Positions 16,469 through 26,691 of a stretch of 64,000 bases of DNA are shown here, piece after piece. How positions within the stretch are numbered: the first letter of the stretch is position 1; the number at the start of each line of letters is the position of its first letter. The translations under genes and the position numbers were made by a program. This stretch comes from DATLGB01 sp964242305 (GTDB lineage Bacteria > Actinomycetota > Thermoleophilia > Solirubrobacterales > Solirubrobacteraceae): positions 34,971 to 98,970 of the forward strand of contig CAXTBB010000010.1 in NCBI GenBank assembly GCA_964242305.1. The letters are read 5' to 3'. The notes under the pieces are model-generated. The model did no database searches. It was not told where the DNA came from and saw only the letters and a program-made list of their open reading frames with translations.

Positions 16469-18197
16469 TGGCTCTCACTTCGATGGTCATCTCGTCCGGC
16501 AGGACCGGCAGGGGTTCGCTGAGGTCGAGCCGCCAGCGCTGCGGCCCGGCGGACTCGAACCCTCGCTCAGCGTAGAAGCGCTCGGTCTGGCCGTTGCGGT
16601 CCGTCGGCTCCCGGACGCCGACGAGCCACTCCGCGCCGCGCTCGGCGGCACGCTCGGCCAGCACGGCCAGGACGGCGTCCTCGACGCGCCGCCCGAGGAC
16701 GCGGCAGCTGAGCAGGAGCGTCTCCACCTCGGCCTCGTCACCGCTCAGCTCGAGGATGGCCAGGCCGGTGACCCCGCTGTCGGCGAAGCGATCGTTGACG
16801 GCGACGGTGTAGAGCTCGTGCGCACCCGACTGGGACATGGCCTCCAGCTCGGCGGCGGTGTGCCGGTGCGTGGTCAGGTTGAACTGGTTGGTCCGCGCGC
16901 ACAGCTGCGCCGCGCGCGGGAGCGTCGCCTCGTCGAGCGCGGCGATGGTGACGCGCTGCTCGAGCGAGCCGAGGAAGTCGCCGTAGGACGTGCTGGTGTC
17001 GCGCAACCGGTTGCGCTCGGCCATGGCGGCGTAGCTGGCGGCGCGCTGGCCGTCGGCGGCGGTGAGCGCGATCCGGTCGAACAGACCGCTGTCGCGCAGG
17101 AAGCCGGGGCGCAGGGCGGGGTCCGCGGGCAGCTCGGGCACCGTCACCTGCGGCAGCGCCTGGCGGACCCACTCGCGCTCCACGGGGTTGTCGTCGAGGA
17201 AGACGAAGGAGTCCAGCCCGAGGCTGAGCTCGTCGGCGAGCTCCCGCAGGCTGGTGGCCTTGTCGCGCCAGTCGATGCGGTCGGCCGCGAAGTGCTCCAG
17301 GCGCAGCACCATGCTCGGGTTCTGCGCGAAGGCGGCGACGACGGGCTCGCGGTCGTTCTTGGACGCGATCGCCAGCACGGTGCCGCTCTCGCGCAGCGTC
17401 AGCAGCTCCCGCTGGAAGTCCTGGTAGGCCAGGCCGGCGCGCTCGTCGCCGACGTCGATGCCGAACGGGCCCTCCTCGCCCAGGACGCCGCCCCACAGCG
17501 TCCCGTCGAGATCGACGACCGCGACCTTGTGCGCCTGCCCGCGGGCGGCGGCCAGGTGCCGGGCGACGACCTCGGCCAGCTCGGCCAGGCCGACGGGACC
17601 GAGCCGCATGCGGCCCATGTACCAGAGGCGCGCGTCCGTGAGCGCGGTCAGCCCGGTCCCGCGCGCGTGCCAGTCGAAGTCCACGACGACGACGCGCGGC
17701 GACAGCCCGCCGAGGGCGCGGACGCCGTCCACGAAGCGCGTCACCGACGCCTGGCCGCGCGCGGCGTCGAGCGGGTCCAGCACGGACGCATTGGCCAGCG
17801 CCAGCGCCGGGAAGGCGACGAGGTGGATCGTCGTCGCGGGCAGGCGCTCGAGCGCTGCGGTCAGGGCGTGGGAGAGCTCGTCGAGGCGCGCGTCGACCAT
17901 GTCCTCCGCCCCGGTCAGGAGGTCGTCCGGCGCCGGCACCACGACGAGGTCGCTCGGCGGGGTTCGGTAGACGTCGGAGTCCGGGTCGAGGATCGACTGC
18001 GCGATCTGCCCGAACGGCCCGCAGGCGACCGTCGCGGGCAGGCCGCGGCGGTCGAGCGCCTCGACGAGGTAGGGCGGCAGCAGGTCGAGGTTGAACGAGC
18101 CGAGCACGGTGACGGCCGCCGCCGGCTGGCCGTCGGCCGCGCGCATCAGCTCGAGCCCGCGACGACGGCGGGCAGCGACCTCGGCGCCGTCGGTCAT
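16449..18197 (-). CDS. FkbH-like HAD-superfamily acyl-ACP-forming protein
   Basis: ATG 18197 in an ATGA overlap gives 582 residues. The N-terminal region (LGSFNLDLLPPYLVEAL onward) is the SGNH-like part seen in long FkbH proteins. The HAD domain starts at VVDLDGTLWGGVLGEEG (first Asp about residue 228), with ASKNDREPV as motif II and FLDDNPVEREWVRQALP as motif IV. The C-terminal GNAT-like part has QLCARTNQFNLTTHRH, diagnostic for FkbH. FkbH enzymes take 1,3-bisphosphoglycerate and place a glyceryl unit on an ACP in polyketide systems. Homologues in glycan loci are thought to supply acyl groups for amino sugars. Encoded directly before an ACP, this one probably forms glyceryl- or a related hydroxyacyl-ACP. 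Confidence 0.82.
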   Translation of the reverse strand: MTDGAEVAARRRRGLELMRAADGQPAAAVTVLGSFNLDLLPPYLVEALDRRGLPATVACGPFGQIAQSILDPDSDVYRTPPSDLVVVPAPDDLLTGAEDMVDARLDELSHALTAALERLPATTIHLVAFPALALANASVLDPLDAARGQASVTRFVDGVRALGGLSPRVVVVDFDWHARGTGLTALTDARLWYMGRMRLGPVGLAELAEVVARHLAAARGQAHKVAVVDLDGTLWGGVLGEEGPFGIDVGDERAGLAYQDFQRELLTLRESGTVLAIASKNDREPVVAAFAQNPSMVLRLEHFAADRIDWRDKATSLRELADELSLGLDSFVFLDDNPVEREWVRQALPQVTVPELPADPALRPGFLRDSGLFDRIALTAADGQRAASYAAMAERNRLRDTSTSYGDFLGSLEQRVTIAALDEATLPRAAQLCARTNQFNLTTHRHTAAELEAMSQSGAHELYTVAVNDRFADSGVTGLAILELSGDEAEVETLLLSCRVLGRRVEDAVLAVLAERAAERGAEWLVGVREPTDRNGQTERFYAERGFESAGPQRWRLDLSEPLPVLPDEMTIEVRANAQSRT

Positions 18198-18745
18198 GCC
18201 GGGCTCCGCTCGCTGACGACGGGCAGCGGACGCCGCAGCCGGTGCGACACCACGCCGTCCTTCGCGTGCTCGAAGCCGTCGGGCTTCCAGCCGAGTGCCT
18301 TGAAGAACCCCTTGGCACGGTCGTTGCCGTCGATGGGGAAGGCGACGGCCTCCCGGAAGCCGGCGGCGGCGAGCGCGGTGGTGACGCCGCGCTCGAGATC
18401 CAGCCCGAGGCGGAAGCCCGCCCCCGTGCCGATCACGTCCGGGTCGAGATAGAGGTTCTCCCAGCAGGCGACGGCGGGATCCTCGACGCCGTCGTCGGCC
18501 GCGGCGGCGCGGGCGCTGACGAAGCCGCGCACCTGGCCGTCGACCTCGCCGACCAGCACCACGTCGTGGGTCCCCGGGGCGGCCAGGCGCTCCGTCCACG
18601 AGCGCTGGCGCACCGCGAGGGTGCGCACGTCGATGACGTGGTCGGGGATCAGGCCCCGGTAGGCCTCCTCGTAGCCGGCGACGTGGATGGCGGCGAGGGC
18701 GTCGACGTCGTCCGGGGTCGCGGGGCGGACGGTGACGTCGGTCAT
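18194..18745 (-). CDS. GNAT-family N-acyltransferase
   Basis: This 183-residue protein starts with VTVRPATPDDVDALAAIHVA, the typical GNAT opening. VVLVGEVDGQVRGFVSARAA is the central beta strands, and WENLYLDPDVIGTGAGFRLG stands in the acetyl-CoA-binding strand/helix position. The usual R/Q-x-x-G-x-G/A loop is altered (DVIGTGAGFRL). The C-terminal GWKPDGFEHAKDGVVSHRLR completes the fold. It overlaps both neighbours by four bases, lying between a carrier-protein gene and the FkbH gene. A role in moving an acyl group from carrier protein or CoA to an amino sugar is likely. It could be the PseH-like N-acetyltransferase otherwise missing from the locus, but sequence alone does not decide. Confidence 0.75.
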   Translation of the reverse strand: MTDVTVRPATPDDVDALAAIHVAGYEEAYRGLIPDHVIDVRTLAVRQRSWTERLAAPGTHDVVLVGEVDGQVRGFVSARAAAADDGVEDPAVACWENLYLDPDVIGTGAGFRLGLDLERGVTTALAAAGFREAVAFPIDGNDRAKGFFKALGWKPDGFEHAKDGVVSHRLRRPLPVVSERSPA

Positions 18746-19016
18746 GCCGCGTCCCGCCGTGCCTGGGCGGCCACGAAGGCGCTGAAGGACCCGACGACGG
18801 TGAGGCCCTCGGGGTCGAGCTCCTCGAAGTCGATGTCGAGCCCGAACTCGTCGCTGACGGCGCTGACCAGCTCGAGGATGCCCAGCGAGTCGATGACGTT
18901 CTCGAGCAGCAGGTCGAAGTCCGGACCCACCTGCTCGGCCGTCAGGCCGCGCTCGGCGAGCGGCTGGGCGAGGGTCTCGAGGACGAAGGCCTGCACCGCT
19001 GCGGTGGTCGGCGCGG

Positions 19017-19020
<4 letters not shown>
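18742..19020 (-). CDS. Acyl/aminoacyl carrier protein (second of two)
   Basis: GTG 19020 lies in a GTGA overlap with the adenylation gene and gives 92 residues. DLLLENVIDSLGILELVSAV holds the Ser (about residue 50) for phosphopantetheine attachment, and FGLDIDFEELDPEGLTVVGS is the helix II-III part. It is longer and more divergent than the 16235 ACP, in the range of DltC-like or single-module peptidyl carriers. Placed directly after an adenylation enzyme gene, it is the expected acceptor of the activated amino or hydroxy acid. A pair of this kind (adenylation enzyme plus stand-alone carrier) is the DltA/DltC arrangement. The payload is unknown. Confidence 0.82.
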
Positions 19021-20647
<1,627 letters not shown>

Positions 20648-20651
<4 letters not shown>

Positions 20652-21724
20652 GACGCCGTCTCCAGGTCGGACTCGGCGAGGATCGTCCCGCGGGGCTGCG
20701 CCTCGTGCAGGCGCCGCCCGATCACCTGGTCGGCCACGGCGGGGGAGAGGCCGGTGCCGGGGCGCTTGTAGCCGAGATCCTCTGCGGTGAGGGCCGCGCC
20801 GGCGGCGACGTCGCGCTCGAGCACGATCGACCGGCGGGCGTTGGCGCGCGCGGGCTCCTCGGAGGGCCGGACGCCGATCCACGCGTCCCCGGCCAGCACC
20901 GCGCCCCGGGCGGCCGCGGCCACCATCTCGCCGAGCTCGGCGGCGTTGACGCTCATGGCGTGGTCGGGCACGTCGGGCAAGGTCTTGTCGATCGTGTAGT
21001 GCTTCTCGATGCAGGTGCCGCCCAGCGCGGCGGTCATCCACGCGCCCTCGGGGCCGATGGTGTGGTCGGACATGCCGATCAGGTACGGAGAGAACTCGCG
21101 CCGGAAGGTGGCGATGCGGGCGAAGTGGGCGTCCTCGTCCGGCGTCGGGTAGGTGAGGGTGCAGGCGAGCAGGACGAGCTTGTCCGGCCCCAGCCCGAGC
21201 CAGTCGACGGCGGCCTGGACCTCCTCGAGCGTGGCCGCGCCCGTGGAGAGCAGGATCGGCTTGCCCGTCGCGGCGACGGCCTCCAGCAGCGGGCGGTGGG
21301 TGATGTCCCCGCTGGCGATCTTGTAGAGCGGGCACCACATCTGCTCGAGCGCCTCGACCGCGGGCAGGTCGAAGGGGGTCGCGAAGAAGACGATGCCCAG
21401 CTCGCGGCAGGCGTCGGCGATCTCCGCGTACTGGGCGTAGTCGAGCTTGTCCGAGAGCGCGAACGCCTCGTGCTGGGACTGCGTGCCGAAGGGATCGGTC
21501 CAGTACTTGGGGGAGGCCGGCACGCTGATGCTGTCGGCCTTGTAGAGCTGAAACTTGATCGCCCACGCGCCTGCCTCTGCGGCCAGACGGGACATCTCGA
21601 TCGCGCGTTCCACGGAGTTGTTGTGGTTGGCGCCGGCCTCGGCGATGACGTGGCAGGCGCCCTGGCGCAGCGGCGCGGCCCCGTCGATGCGGATCTCGGT
21701 CGTGACGGTGTCGGAGGAGCTCAT
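20648..21724 (-). CDS. neuB: Nonulosonic acid synthase (NeuB/PseI/LegI family)
   Basis: This enzyme condenses phosphoenolpyruvate with a six-carbon amino sugar to form a nine-carbon nonulosonic acid. It has 358 residues. The TIM barrel shows HVIAEAGANHNNSVERAIEM, AIKFQLYKAD, FFATPFDLPAVEAL, YKIASGDITHRPLLEA and GMSDHTIGPEGAWMTAALG, then EKHYTIDKTLPDVPDHAMS (metal-binding and substrate region). The last 70 residues are the antifreeze-like SAF domain (YKRPGTGLSPAVADQVIGRR). ATG 21724 is preferred because GAAGGGG lies eight bases upstream; GTG 21730 would overlap the upstream stop. The PseG-like fused neighbour argues for a pseudaminic- or legionaminic-type product over plain sialic acid. The exact product cannot be fixed from the sequence. 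Confidence 0.9.
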
Positions 21725-21726
21725 GC

Positions 21727-23397
21727 TCACAGCCCCTTCAGCAGGCCGCGGATCCGTTCGGCGATGCGGATGGCCCCGAGCCCGTCGATCGACCCCGACA
21801 GCCGTTCGGAGAGCTCGTGGCGCAGGTCGGCGTCGGCCAGCAGCCGGCGCACGGTCTCCACGATGTGGCGGTCGTCGGTGAGCGGTCCGATGCCCAGGAA
21901 GACGACGCCGGACTCGAAGCCCAGGTGCGCGTGCGTCGCGTCGCGCGCCGCCTGGGCGAGCACGGCGACCGGCGTGCCGGTGGCGGCGGCCTCGTAGACC
22001 GTCCGGCCCGCCGAGGTCAGCACGAGGTCGGCCTCGAGCATCTCGCTGGCCATGGAGCGCACCTTCGTGATCGGGGTGATGCCCTCCGGGAAGTCGGTGT
22101 CCGAGGCGCCCGGCCCCTGCACGACGCGCAGCTCGCAGTCGACCTCGTCGACCAGCAGGCGGGCGCAGCGTGCGGCTAGGTTGCCGGGATCGGTGCCCCC
22201 GAAGGTGATGAGGATGCGCTCGGGCCGCGTGCGCACGACCTTGGCCGGGAGGTTGACGAACTCGCCGCGCAGGGTGGCGTAGCGCCCGCCCGTGGCGACG
22301 TTGGTGTGCCCGCCGTTGTCGGGCGGATAGAGCGCGTTGACGACCCAGTCGGCCAAGCGCCCGCCCGGCCCGAGGTCCTCGATGTTGACCACGCGGAAGC
22401 CGAGGGTGCGCTGCTGGAGGACGTCCTGCTCGGCGGTGTCGAGGACGTCGTTGACGACCAGGTTCGACCCCGGCCCGGCCAGCGCGGCGAGGTCGGCGCG
22501 CAGGTCGTGCTCGACGCGGTGCTCGAAGCCCTGGGCGCTGAGCATCTCCCCGACCCACGGATCGCAGTCGCGCAGCAGGAAGCGCAGGCGCTGGTCGGCC
22601 AGCTCGTCGGCGAGCTGCAGGCAGTGGTGCACGTGGCCCGAGCCGACCTTGCGGTTGGCGCAGACGCGGAAGACGACCGTGCCCTGCTCGAGCAGGCGGC
22701 GGGCGACCACGAGGTCGTCCAGCGTGTCGATGTCCAGAGACTCGGCCGCCGGCAGCTCGAAGATGCGGTGCTTGGCCGTGACCATCTGGCGGCCCTCGAG
22801 CAGCGCGCTCGAGCGGACCAGCTGGATCGACCCGGTCTCCCGCAGCACGGGGTGGCGCGCGTACTGGCGGTTCACCCGCTCGGCGAACAGCGGGGTGGCA
22901 CGGGAGAGATCGTCGTGCTCGTCGAGCCAGAACAGGTGCGGCTCACGCACGCAGGAGGCCAGCGAGTCCGCCCCCGACGCGTGCAGCTCGGCCACCGCAC
23001 GGACGATCGAGCTCGCGCTGCGCAGCGGCGACGTGGGCTGGAAGATGCCGACGTCCCCCGTCCAGCCGAGCTCCTCGCACAGGCCGGCGGCGACGTCGGA
23101 GATCGTCGCCTCGTCCGTGGCCAGCGCTTCCGGGCGCTCGTGCGTCTCGTAGCCGTGGCGACCGGCCCAGCGCAGCACGCTCTCGTCGTCGGAGGAGATC
23201 ACGAGGCGGTCGGCCACCCCCGCCGCGGCGACCGCCTCGACCGTGTAGGCCACGAGCGGCCGGTCGCCGATGCGCCGGAAGTTCTTGTGCGGCACGCCCT
23301 TGGAGCCGCCGCGCGCCGGCACGATCGCCAGCAGGCGCCGCTGCTGTCCGGACACAGTGTCCGGCACCGGCTGGGGATCGATGGTCGACACGCTCAT
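21727..23397 (-). CDS. Bifunctional CMP-nonulosonate cytidylyltransferase / PseG-like UDP-sugar hydrolase
   Basis: The protein has 556 residues in two domains. Residues about 20-235 are a NeuA/PseF-type cytidylyltransferase: LAIVPARGGSKGVPHKNFRR, DRLVISSDDESVL, FQPTSPLRS and ESLDIDTLDDL. Residues about 238-556 resemble PseG, the GT-B-fold hydrolase that removes UDP from the 2,4-diamino-trideoxyhexose before NeuB/PseI acts. Evidence is FRVCANRKVGSGHVHHCLQL (GxGH with the catalytic-type His), VVNDVLDTAEQD, ILITFGGTDPGNL and TSAGRTVYEAAATGTPVAVL. The fusion brackets the synthase step, with PseG before it and CMP activation after it. The gene lies three bases upstream of neuB. An alternative reading of the second half as a transferase is possible. 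Confidence 0.85.
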   Translation of the reverse strand: MSVSTIDPQPVPDTVSGQQRRLLAIVPARGGSKGVPHKNFRRIGDRPLVAYTVEAVAAAGVADRLVISSDDESVLRWAGRHGYETHERPEALATDEATISDVAAGLCEELGWTGDVGIFQPTSPLRSASSIVRAVAELHASGADSLASCVREPHLFWLDEHDDLSRATPLFAERVNRQYARHPVLRETGSIQLVRSSALLEGRQMVTAKHRIFELPAAESLDIDTLDDLVVARRLLEQGTVVFRVCANRKVGSGHVHHCLQLADELADQRLRFLLRDCDPWVGEMLSAQGFEHRVEHDLRADLAALAGPGSNLVVNDVLDTAEQDVLQQRTLGFRVVNIEDLGPGGRLADWVVNALYPPDNGGHTNVATGGRYATLRGEFVNLPAKVVRTRPERILITFGGTDPGNLAARCARLLVDEVDCELRVVQGPGASDTDFPEGITPITKVRSMASEMLEADLVLTSAGRTVYEAAATGTPVAVLAQAARDATHAHLGFESGVVFLGIGPLTDDRHIVETVRRLLADADLRHELSERLSGSIDGLGAIRIAERIRGLLKGL

Positions 23398-23403
23398 GGG
23401 GTC

Positions 23404-24075
23404 CTAGCTCACCGCCGAGGCGGAGGCCTCGTACTCCTCGCGGTACTCGTGCCACAGCTCGTTGTGGGCGCAGTCCTCGCAGCCCTCGAGCCACGGGCCG
23501 CCCGACGTGTAGTGCAGGAGCTTGGTGGGACCGGTCATCTCGTCCAGGACGTTGAACTCGACGGGGATGTCCCCGATCTCCTCGTCCGGGATCGTCTCGA
23601 AGCGGTGCAGCCAGGCGCCCGTCTGCGTCTGCACGGCCTCCTTGGTCCACGCGGTCAGCTTCGCGTTGTTCATCAGCATCAGGCTCGACCAGTTCTTGCG
23701 CGGGTACTGGGTCTGGACCTTGCCGCCCATCTTGACGGTGGCCTCCGGGTTGTACTCGTGCTGGCGCACGCGCAGGGCGAGGCCGTCCATGTCCAGGTGG
23801 AAGAGCTCGCTGACGTCGCCGAGGGCGAGCATGTCGGAGTCCATGAACAGGGCGGTGCCCTCGTAGTCGCACAGCCACGGCACCAGGAAGCGCGTGTACG
23901 TGAACGGCGTCGACTGCAGCGGGTCCTGCTCGCGCTTGAAGTCGATCTTGGTGGCGTCGATGGCCTGGACGTCGATGGGCTCGCTCGCGTGCTTGTGCAG
24001 CGAGTACTTGAGGACCTCGAAGGACACGTGCTGCGAGGGGTCGTAACCGATGAAGATGCGGTGCGGTGCTGCCAT
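23404..24075 (-). CDS. GT-A-fold glycosyltransferase (GT8-like)
   Basis: ATG 24075 has GAGGAG upstream and gives 223 residues. RIFIGYDPSQHVSFEVLKYS opens the fold. TPFTYTRFLVPWLCDYEG and ALFMDSDMLALGDVSELF carry the DxD metal site (about residue 80). TQYPRKNWSSLMLMNNAKL and LHYTSGGPWLEGCEDCAH are the conserved downstream segments. This is a widespread family of small nucleotide-diphospho-sugar transferases with no single defined reaction. Placed between kdsA and the nonulosonate synthetase gene, it may build the acceptor for Kdo or nonulosonate. The usual EWN motif of relatives is EFN here. It is ten bases downstream of kdsA. Confidence 0.75.
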   Translation of the reverse strand: MAAPHRIFIGYDPSQHVSFEVLKYSLHKHASEPIDVQAIDATKIDFKREQDPLQSTPFTYTRFLVPWLCDYEGTALFMDSDMLALGDVSELFHLDMDGLALRVRQHEYNPEATVKMGGKVQTQYPRKNWSSLMLMNNAKLTAWTKEAVQTQTGAWLHRFETIPDEEIGDIPVEFNVLDEMTGPTKLLHYTSGGPWLEGCEDCAHNELWHEYREEYEASASAVS

Positions 24076-24085
24076 GGGTGGCTCC

Positions 24086-24913
24086 TCAGATCGTGGTTGG
24101 CGTGCGGCGGAGCGCGAGGCAGTCCTCGAGCAGGCCGGCAATGGCATCGAGGGGAAGCATGTTGGGCCCGTCGCTCAGCGCGCGGTCGGGATCGGGGTGC
24201 GTCTCCAGGAAGAGGCCGTCCGTCCCCACCGCCATCGCGGCGCGGGCGAGGGGCGCCACGAACTCGCGCTTGCCGCTCGAGCGGCCGCCGCCGCCGCCGG
24301 GCGACTGGACGCTGTGGGTGGCGTCGAAGATCACCGGCGCGAAGGCGCGCATGATGGTCAGCCCGCGGAAGTCGACGACCAGGTCACGGTAGCCGAAGGT
24401 GGTCCCGCGCTCGGTCAGCGCGACGGCGGTGCCGCCCGCCTCGCGCACCTTCTCGACGGCGTAGGCGGTGTCCTCGGGTGCGAGGAACTGGCCCTTCTTG
24501 ACGTTCACCGCGCGCCCGGAGGCACCGCACGCGTGCAGCAGGTCGGTCTGCCGGCACAGGAAGGCGGGGATCTGGAGGACGTCGACGACCGCCGCGACCG
24601 GCTCGACCTGGGCGACGTCATGGACGTCGGTGACGACGGGCACGCCGAGCTCGGCGCGGACGTCGGCGAGGATCGCGAGGCCGGCGTCGAAGCCGATCGA
24701 GCGGAAGGAGGAGCCCGAGGTCCGGTTGGCCTTGTCCAGGCTGGCCTTGAAGACGAAGGGGACATCGAGCGCGGCGCAGGTGTCGCGCAGGCGGCCGGCG
24801 ACCTCGAAGACCAGCTCGCGGCTCTCGATCACGCACGGGCCGGCGAGCAGGACGAGACGCTCCTCGCCGAGCACGACCCCCGGAGCGAGGACGGTTGTCG
24901 GTGTGGCGCTCAT
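24086..24913 (-). CDS. kdsA: 3-deoxy-D-manno-octulosonate 8-phosphate synthase
   Basis: This enzyme condenses arabinose 5-phosphate with phosphoenolpyruvate to Kdo 8-phosphate. It has 275 residues, as usual. Motifs are VLLAGPCVIESRELVFEVAG, FKASLDKANRTSGSSFRSIG, PVVTDVHDVAQVEPVAAVVD, LQIPAFLCRQTDLLHACG, FDATHSVQSPGGGGGRSSGK and FLETHPDPDRALSDGPNMLP. The Cys in GPCVIES marks the metal-dependent class (the metal-independent class has Asn there). The start ATG overlaps the stop of the kdsD gene by one base (TGATG). With kdsD and kdsB it gives nearly the whole CMP-Kdo route; only a KdsC phosphatase is not seen. Kdo synthesis is unexpected if the host is an actinobacterium. Confidence 0.93.
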   Translation of the reverse strand: MSATPTTVLAPGVVLGEERLVLLAGPCVIESRELVFEVAGRLRDTCAALDVPFVFKASLDKANRTSGSSFRSIGFDAGLAILADVRAELGVPVVTDVHDVAQVEPVAAVVDVLQIPAFLCRQTDLLHACGASGRAVNVKKGQFLAPEDTAYAVEKVREAGGTAVALTERGTTFGYRDLVVDFRGLTIMRAFAPVIFDATHSVQSPGGGGGRSSGKREFVAPLARAAMAVGTDGLFLETHPDPDRALSDGPNMLPLDAIAGLLEDCLALRRTPTTI

Positions 24914-25923
24914 CAGCTCTTGAGGTGGGCTTGGACGGTGTCGTGCAGGCGCAGCAACCCGACGCAGCGCTCGCCGTCGACCGTGACGGGAGCGGTGAGA
25001 AAGGGCTTGCGGCGCTGCTCGAGCATGAGCAGGGCCTGGGACAGCGGCACCTCGGGCGCCACGCTCAGCGGCGCGGGCGTCATGACGTCCGCCAGGGCGA
25101 CGGAGCCGAGGTCGTCCGTGTCGACGAGCACCCGCCGGATGTCGCCGTCGGTGATGAAGCCCGCGAGCCGGTCGTTCTCGGCGAGCACGCACACCGCGCC
25201 GTAGCCCGTGCGGGTGATCTCGATGACGGCGTCCTTGAGCGTCGCGCGGTCCGACACGCGCGGAAGCTCGCGGCCCTGGCGCATGACGTCGCCGACGGTC
25301 AGGCTCAGGCGTGCGCCGAGCGCCCCCGCCGGGTGCAGGCGCGCGAAGTCCTGGTGGGTGAAGCCGCGCGCCTGGATGACGGCGGCCGCGAGCGCGTCGC
25401 CGACGGCCTGGGCCGCGAGCACGCTGGCCATGGGCGCCGCCTGCAGCGGGCAGCCCTCCTCCAGCACGGAGGCGTCGATGACGAAGTCGCTCTGCTGGGC
25501 CAGCGGTGAGCGCGGGCTCCCGACGATGGCGATGAGCGTCACGCCGAGCGAGCGCAGGTGCGGGATCAGCGTCAGGACCTCACGCGTGGTCCCGCTCTTT
25601 GAGAGCAGGAGGGCGACATCGCCCTGGGTGACGACGCCGAGGTCGCCGTGCAGTGCGTCCGACACGCTCAGGTGCAGCGCCGGGACGCCGACGGAGCGCA
25701 TGGTGGCGGCGATCTTCTGGGCGGCGTGACCCGACTTGCCGACGCCGAGCGTCATGAGCTTGCCCTGGATGTCGACGAGGGCCTGAGCGGCGGCCTCGAA
25801 GTCAGCGTCCAGGCTGTCGCGCAGGCGCTCCAGTGCGGCGATCTCCGCGGCGATCACCGAGCGGCCGACCTCGCGGTGGCGCGCGGTGGTCTCGGGGCTG
25901 TGATGGATGGTGCCCATGTCCAA
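24913..25923 (-). CDS. kdsD: Arabinose-5-phosphate isomerase (KdsD/KpsF family)
   Basis: KdsD/KpsF enzymes convert ribulose 5-phosphate to arabinose 5-phosphate, the first committed Kdo precursor. The protein has 336 residues. The SIS domain (about 45-190) has MTLGVGKSGHAAQKIAATMR, LHLSVSDALHGDLGVVTQGD, LLLSKSGTTREVLTLIPHLR and LEEGCPLQAAPMASVLAAQ. Two CBS repeats follow (about 205-330): TVGDVMRQGRELPRVSD and LADVMTPAPLSVAPEVPLSQ. The HPAGALGARL junction between SIS and CBS parts is typical. The order kdsB, kdsD, kdsA with one to three bases between genes supports Kdo rather than a general isomerase. Confidence 0.9.
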   Translation of the reverse strand: MDMGTIHHSPETTARHREVGRSVIAAEIAALERLRDSLDADFEAAAQALVDIQGKLMTLGVGKSGHAAQKIAATMRSVGVPALHLSVSDALHGDLGVVTQGDVALLLSKSGTTREVLTLIPHLRSLGVTLIAIVGSPRSPLAQQSDFVIDASVLEEGCPLQAAPMASVLAAQAVGDALAAAVIQARGFTHQDFARLHPAGALGARLSLTVGDVMRQGRELPRVSDRATLKDAVIEITRTGYGAVCVLAENDRLAGFITDGDIRRVLVDTDDLGSVALADVMTPAPLSVAPEVPLSQALLMLEQRRKPFLTAPVTVDGERCVGLLRLHDTVQAHLKS

Positions 25924-25926
25924 GAT

Positions 25927-26688
25927 TCAACGCTGGGAGGCGGTGAAACTTCCGATGAACAACTCCCGCACGCGGTCCAGCTGGCCGATCGTATCGACGG
26001 ACGGCGGCTGGGCAGCGACCTCAAAGGTGTGCAGATGGACCCCCGCTTCCAGCCAGCGCAGCTGCTCCAGGCGCTCCGCGTCCTCGAGCGGGCTGGCGGG
26101 CAGGTCGGCGAAGCCCTCCAGGAACGCGCGCCGGTACGCGTACAGGCCGGCGTGGCCCCAGAACGTGGCCGTGTCGGGCCACTCGGTGGTGGCGGCGTCG
26201 CGGACGTGCGGGACCGGGCTGCGGCTGCAGTAGAGCGTCCGCCCGTCGTGCGCGCGGACGACCTTGACGACGTTGGGGTCGTGGACGTCGGCCGCGTCGC
26301 GCAGCGGGTATACCGGCATCGCCACCTGGGCCGGCGAGGCCGCCAGCTCGCGCGCCGCGGACGCGACCACGGACGGGTCCATGGCCGGCGCGTCGCCCTG
26401 CAGGTTGACGAGCACCTCGGCGTCGAGCCGGTCGACGACGGACGCCAGCCGGGCGGTGCCGGAGGGCAGGGCGGGGTCGGTGAGCAGCACCTCGCCGCCG
26501 AAGCCGCGCACCGCGTCCGCGACCTCCTCGTCGTCGGCGAGCACGACGACGGGCCCGCAGGCCGCGCGCACGGCGACGTCGTGCGTGCGCCGCACGAGCG
26601 GCTGGCCGGCGACGTCCGCGAGCATCTTGCGCGGCAGCCGCGAGGACTGCAGCCGCGCCGGGATGACGACGATGGCGGACGGGGGCAC
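25927..26688 (-). CDS. kdsB: CMP-Kdo synthetase (3-deoxy-manno-octulosonate cytidylyltransferase)
   Basis: This enzyme activates Kdo with CTP to give CMP-Kdo, the donor for Kdo transferases. It has 253 residues. IVVIPARLQSSRLPRKMLAD is the nucleotide-binding loop, followed by VVVLADDEEVADAV, LPSGTARLASVVDRLDAEVL, VNLQGDAPAMDP and YCSRSPVPHVRD. EDAERLEQLRWLEAGVHLHT is the C-terminal signature of KdsB. The usual SGTDR is SGTAR here. The gene lies three bases from both the kdsD gene and the epimerase gene in the leftward operon. It is distinct from the NeuA-type domain at 21727, so the cell can make two CMP-activated acidic sugars. Confidence 0.9.
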   Translation of the reverse strand: MPPSAIVVIPARLQSSRLPRKMLADVAGQPLVRRTHDVAVRAACGPVVVLADDEEVADAVRGFGGEVLLTDPALPSGTARLASVVDRLDAEVLVNLQGDAPAMDPSVVASAARELAASPAQVAMPVYPLRDAADVHDPNVVKVVRAHDGRTLYCSRSPVPHVRDAATTEWPDTATFWGHAGLYAYRRAFLEGFADLPASPLEDAERLEQLRWLEAGVHLHTFEVAAQPPSVDTIGQLDRVRELFIGSFTASQR

Positions 26689-26691
26689 GGC

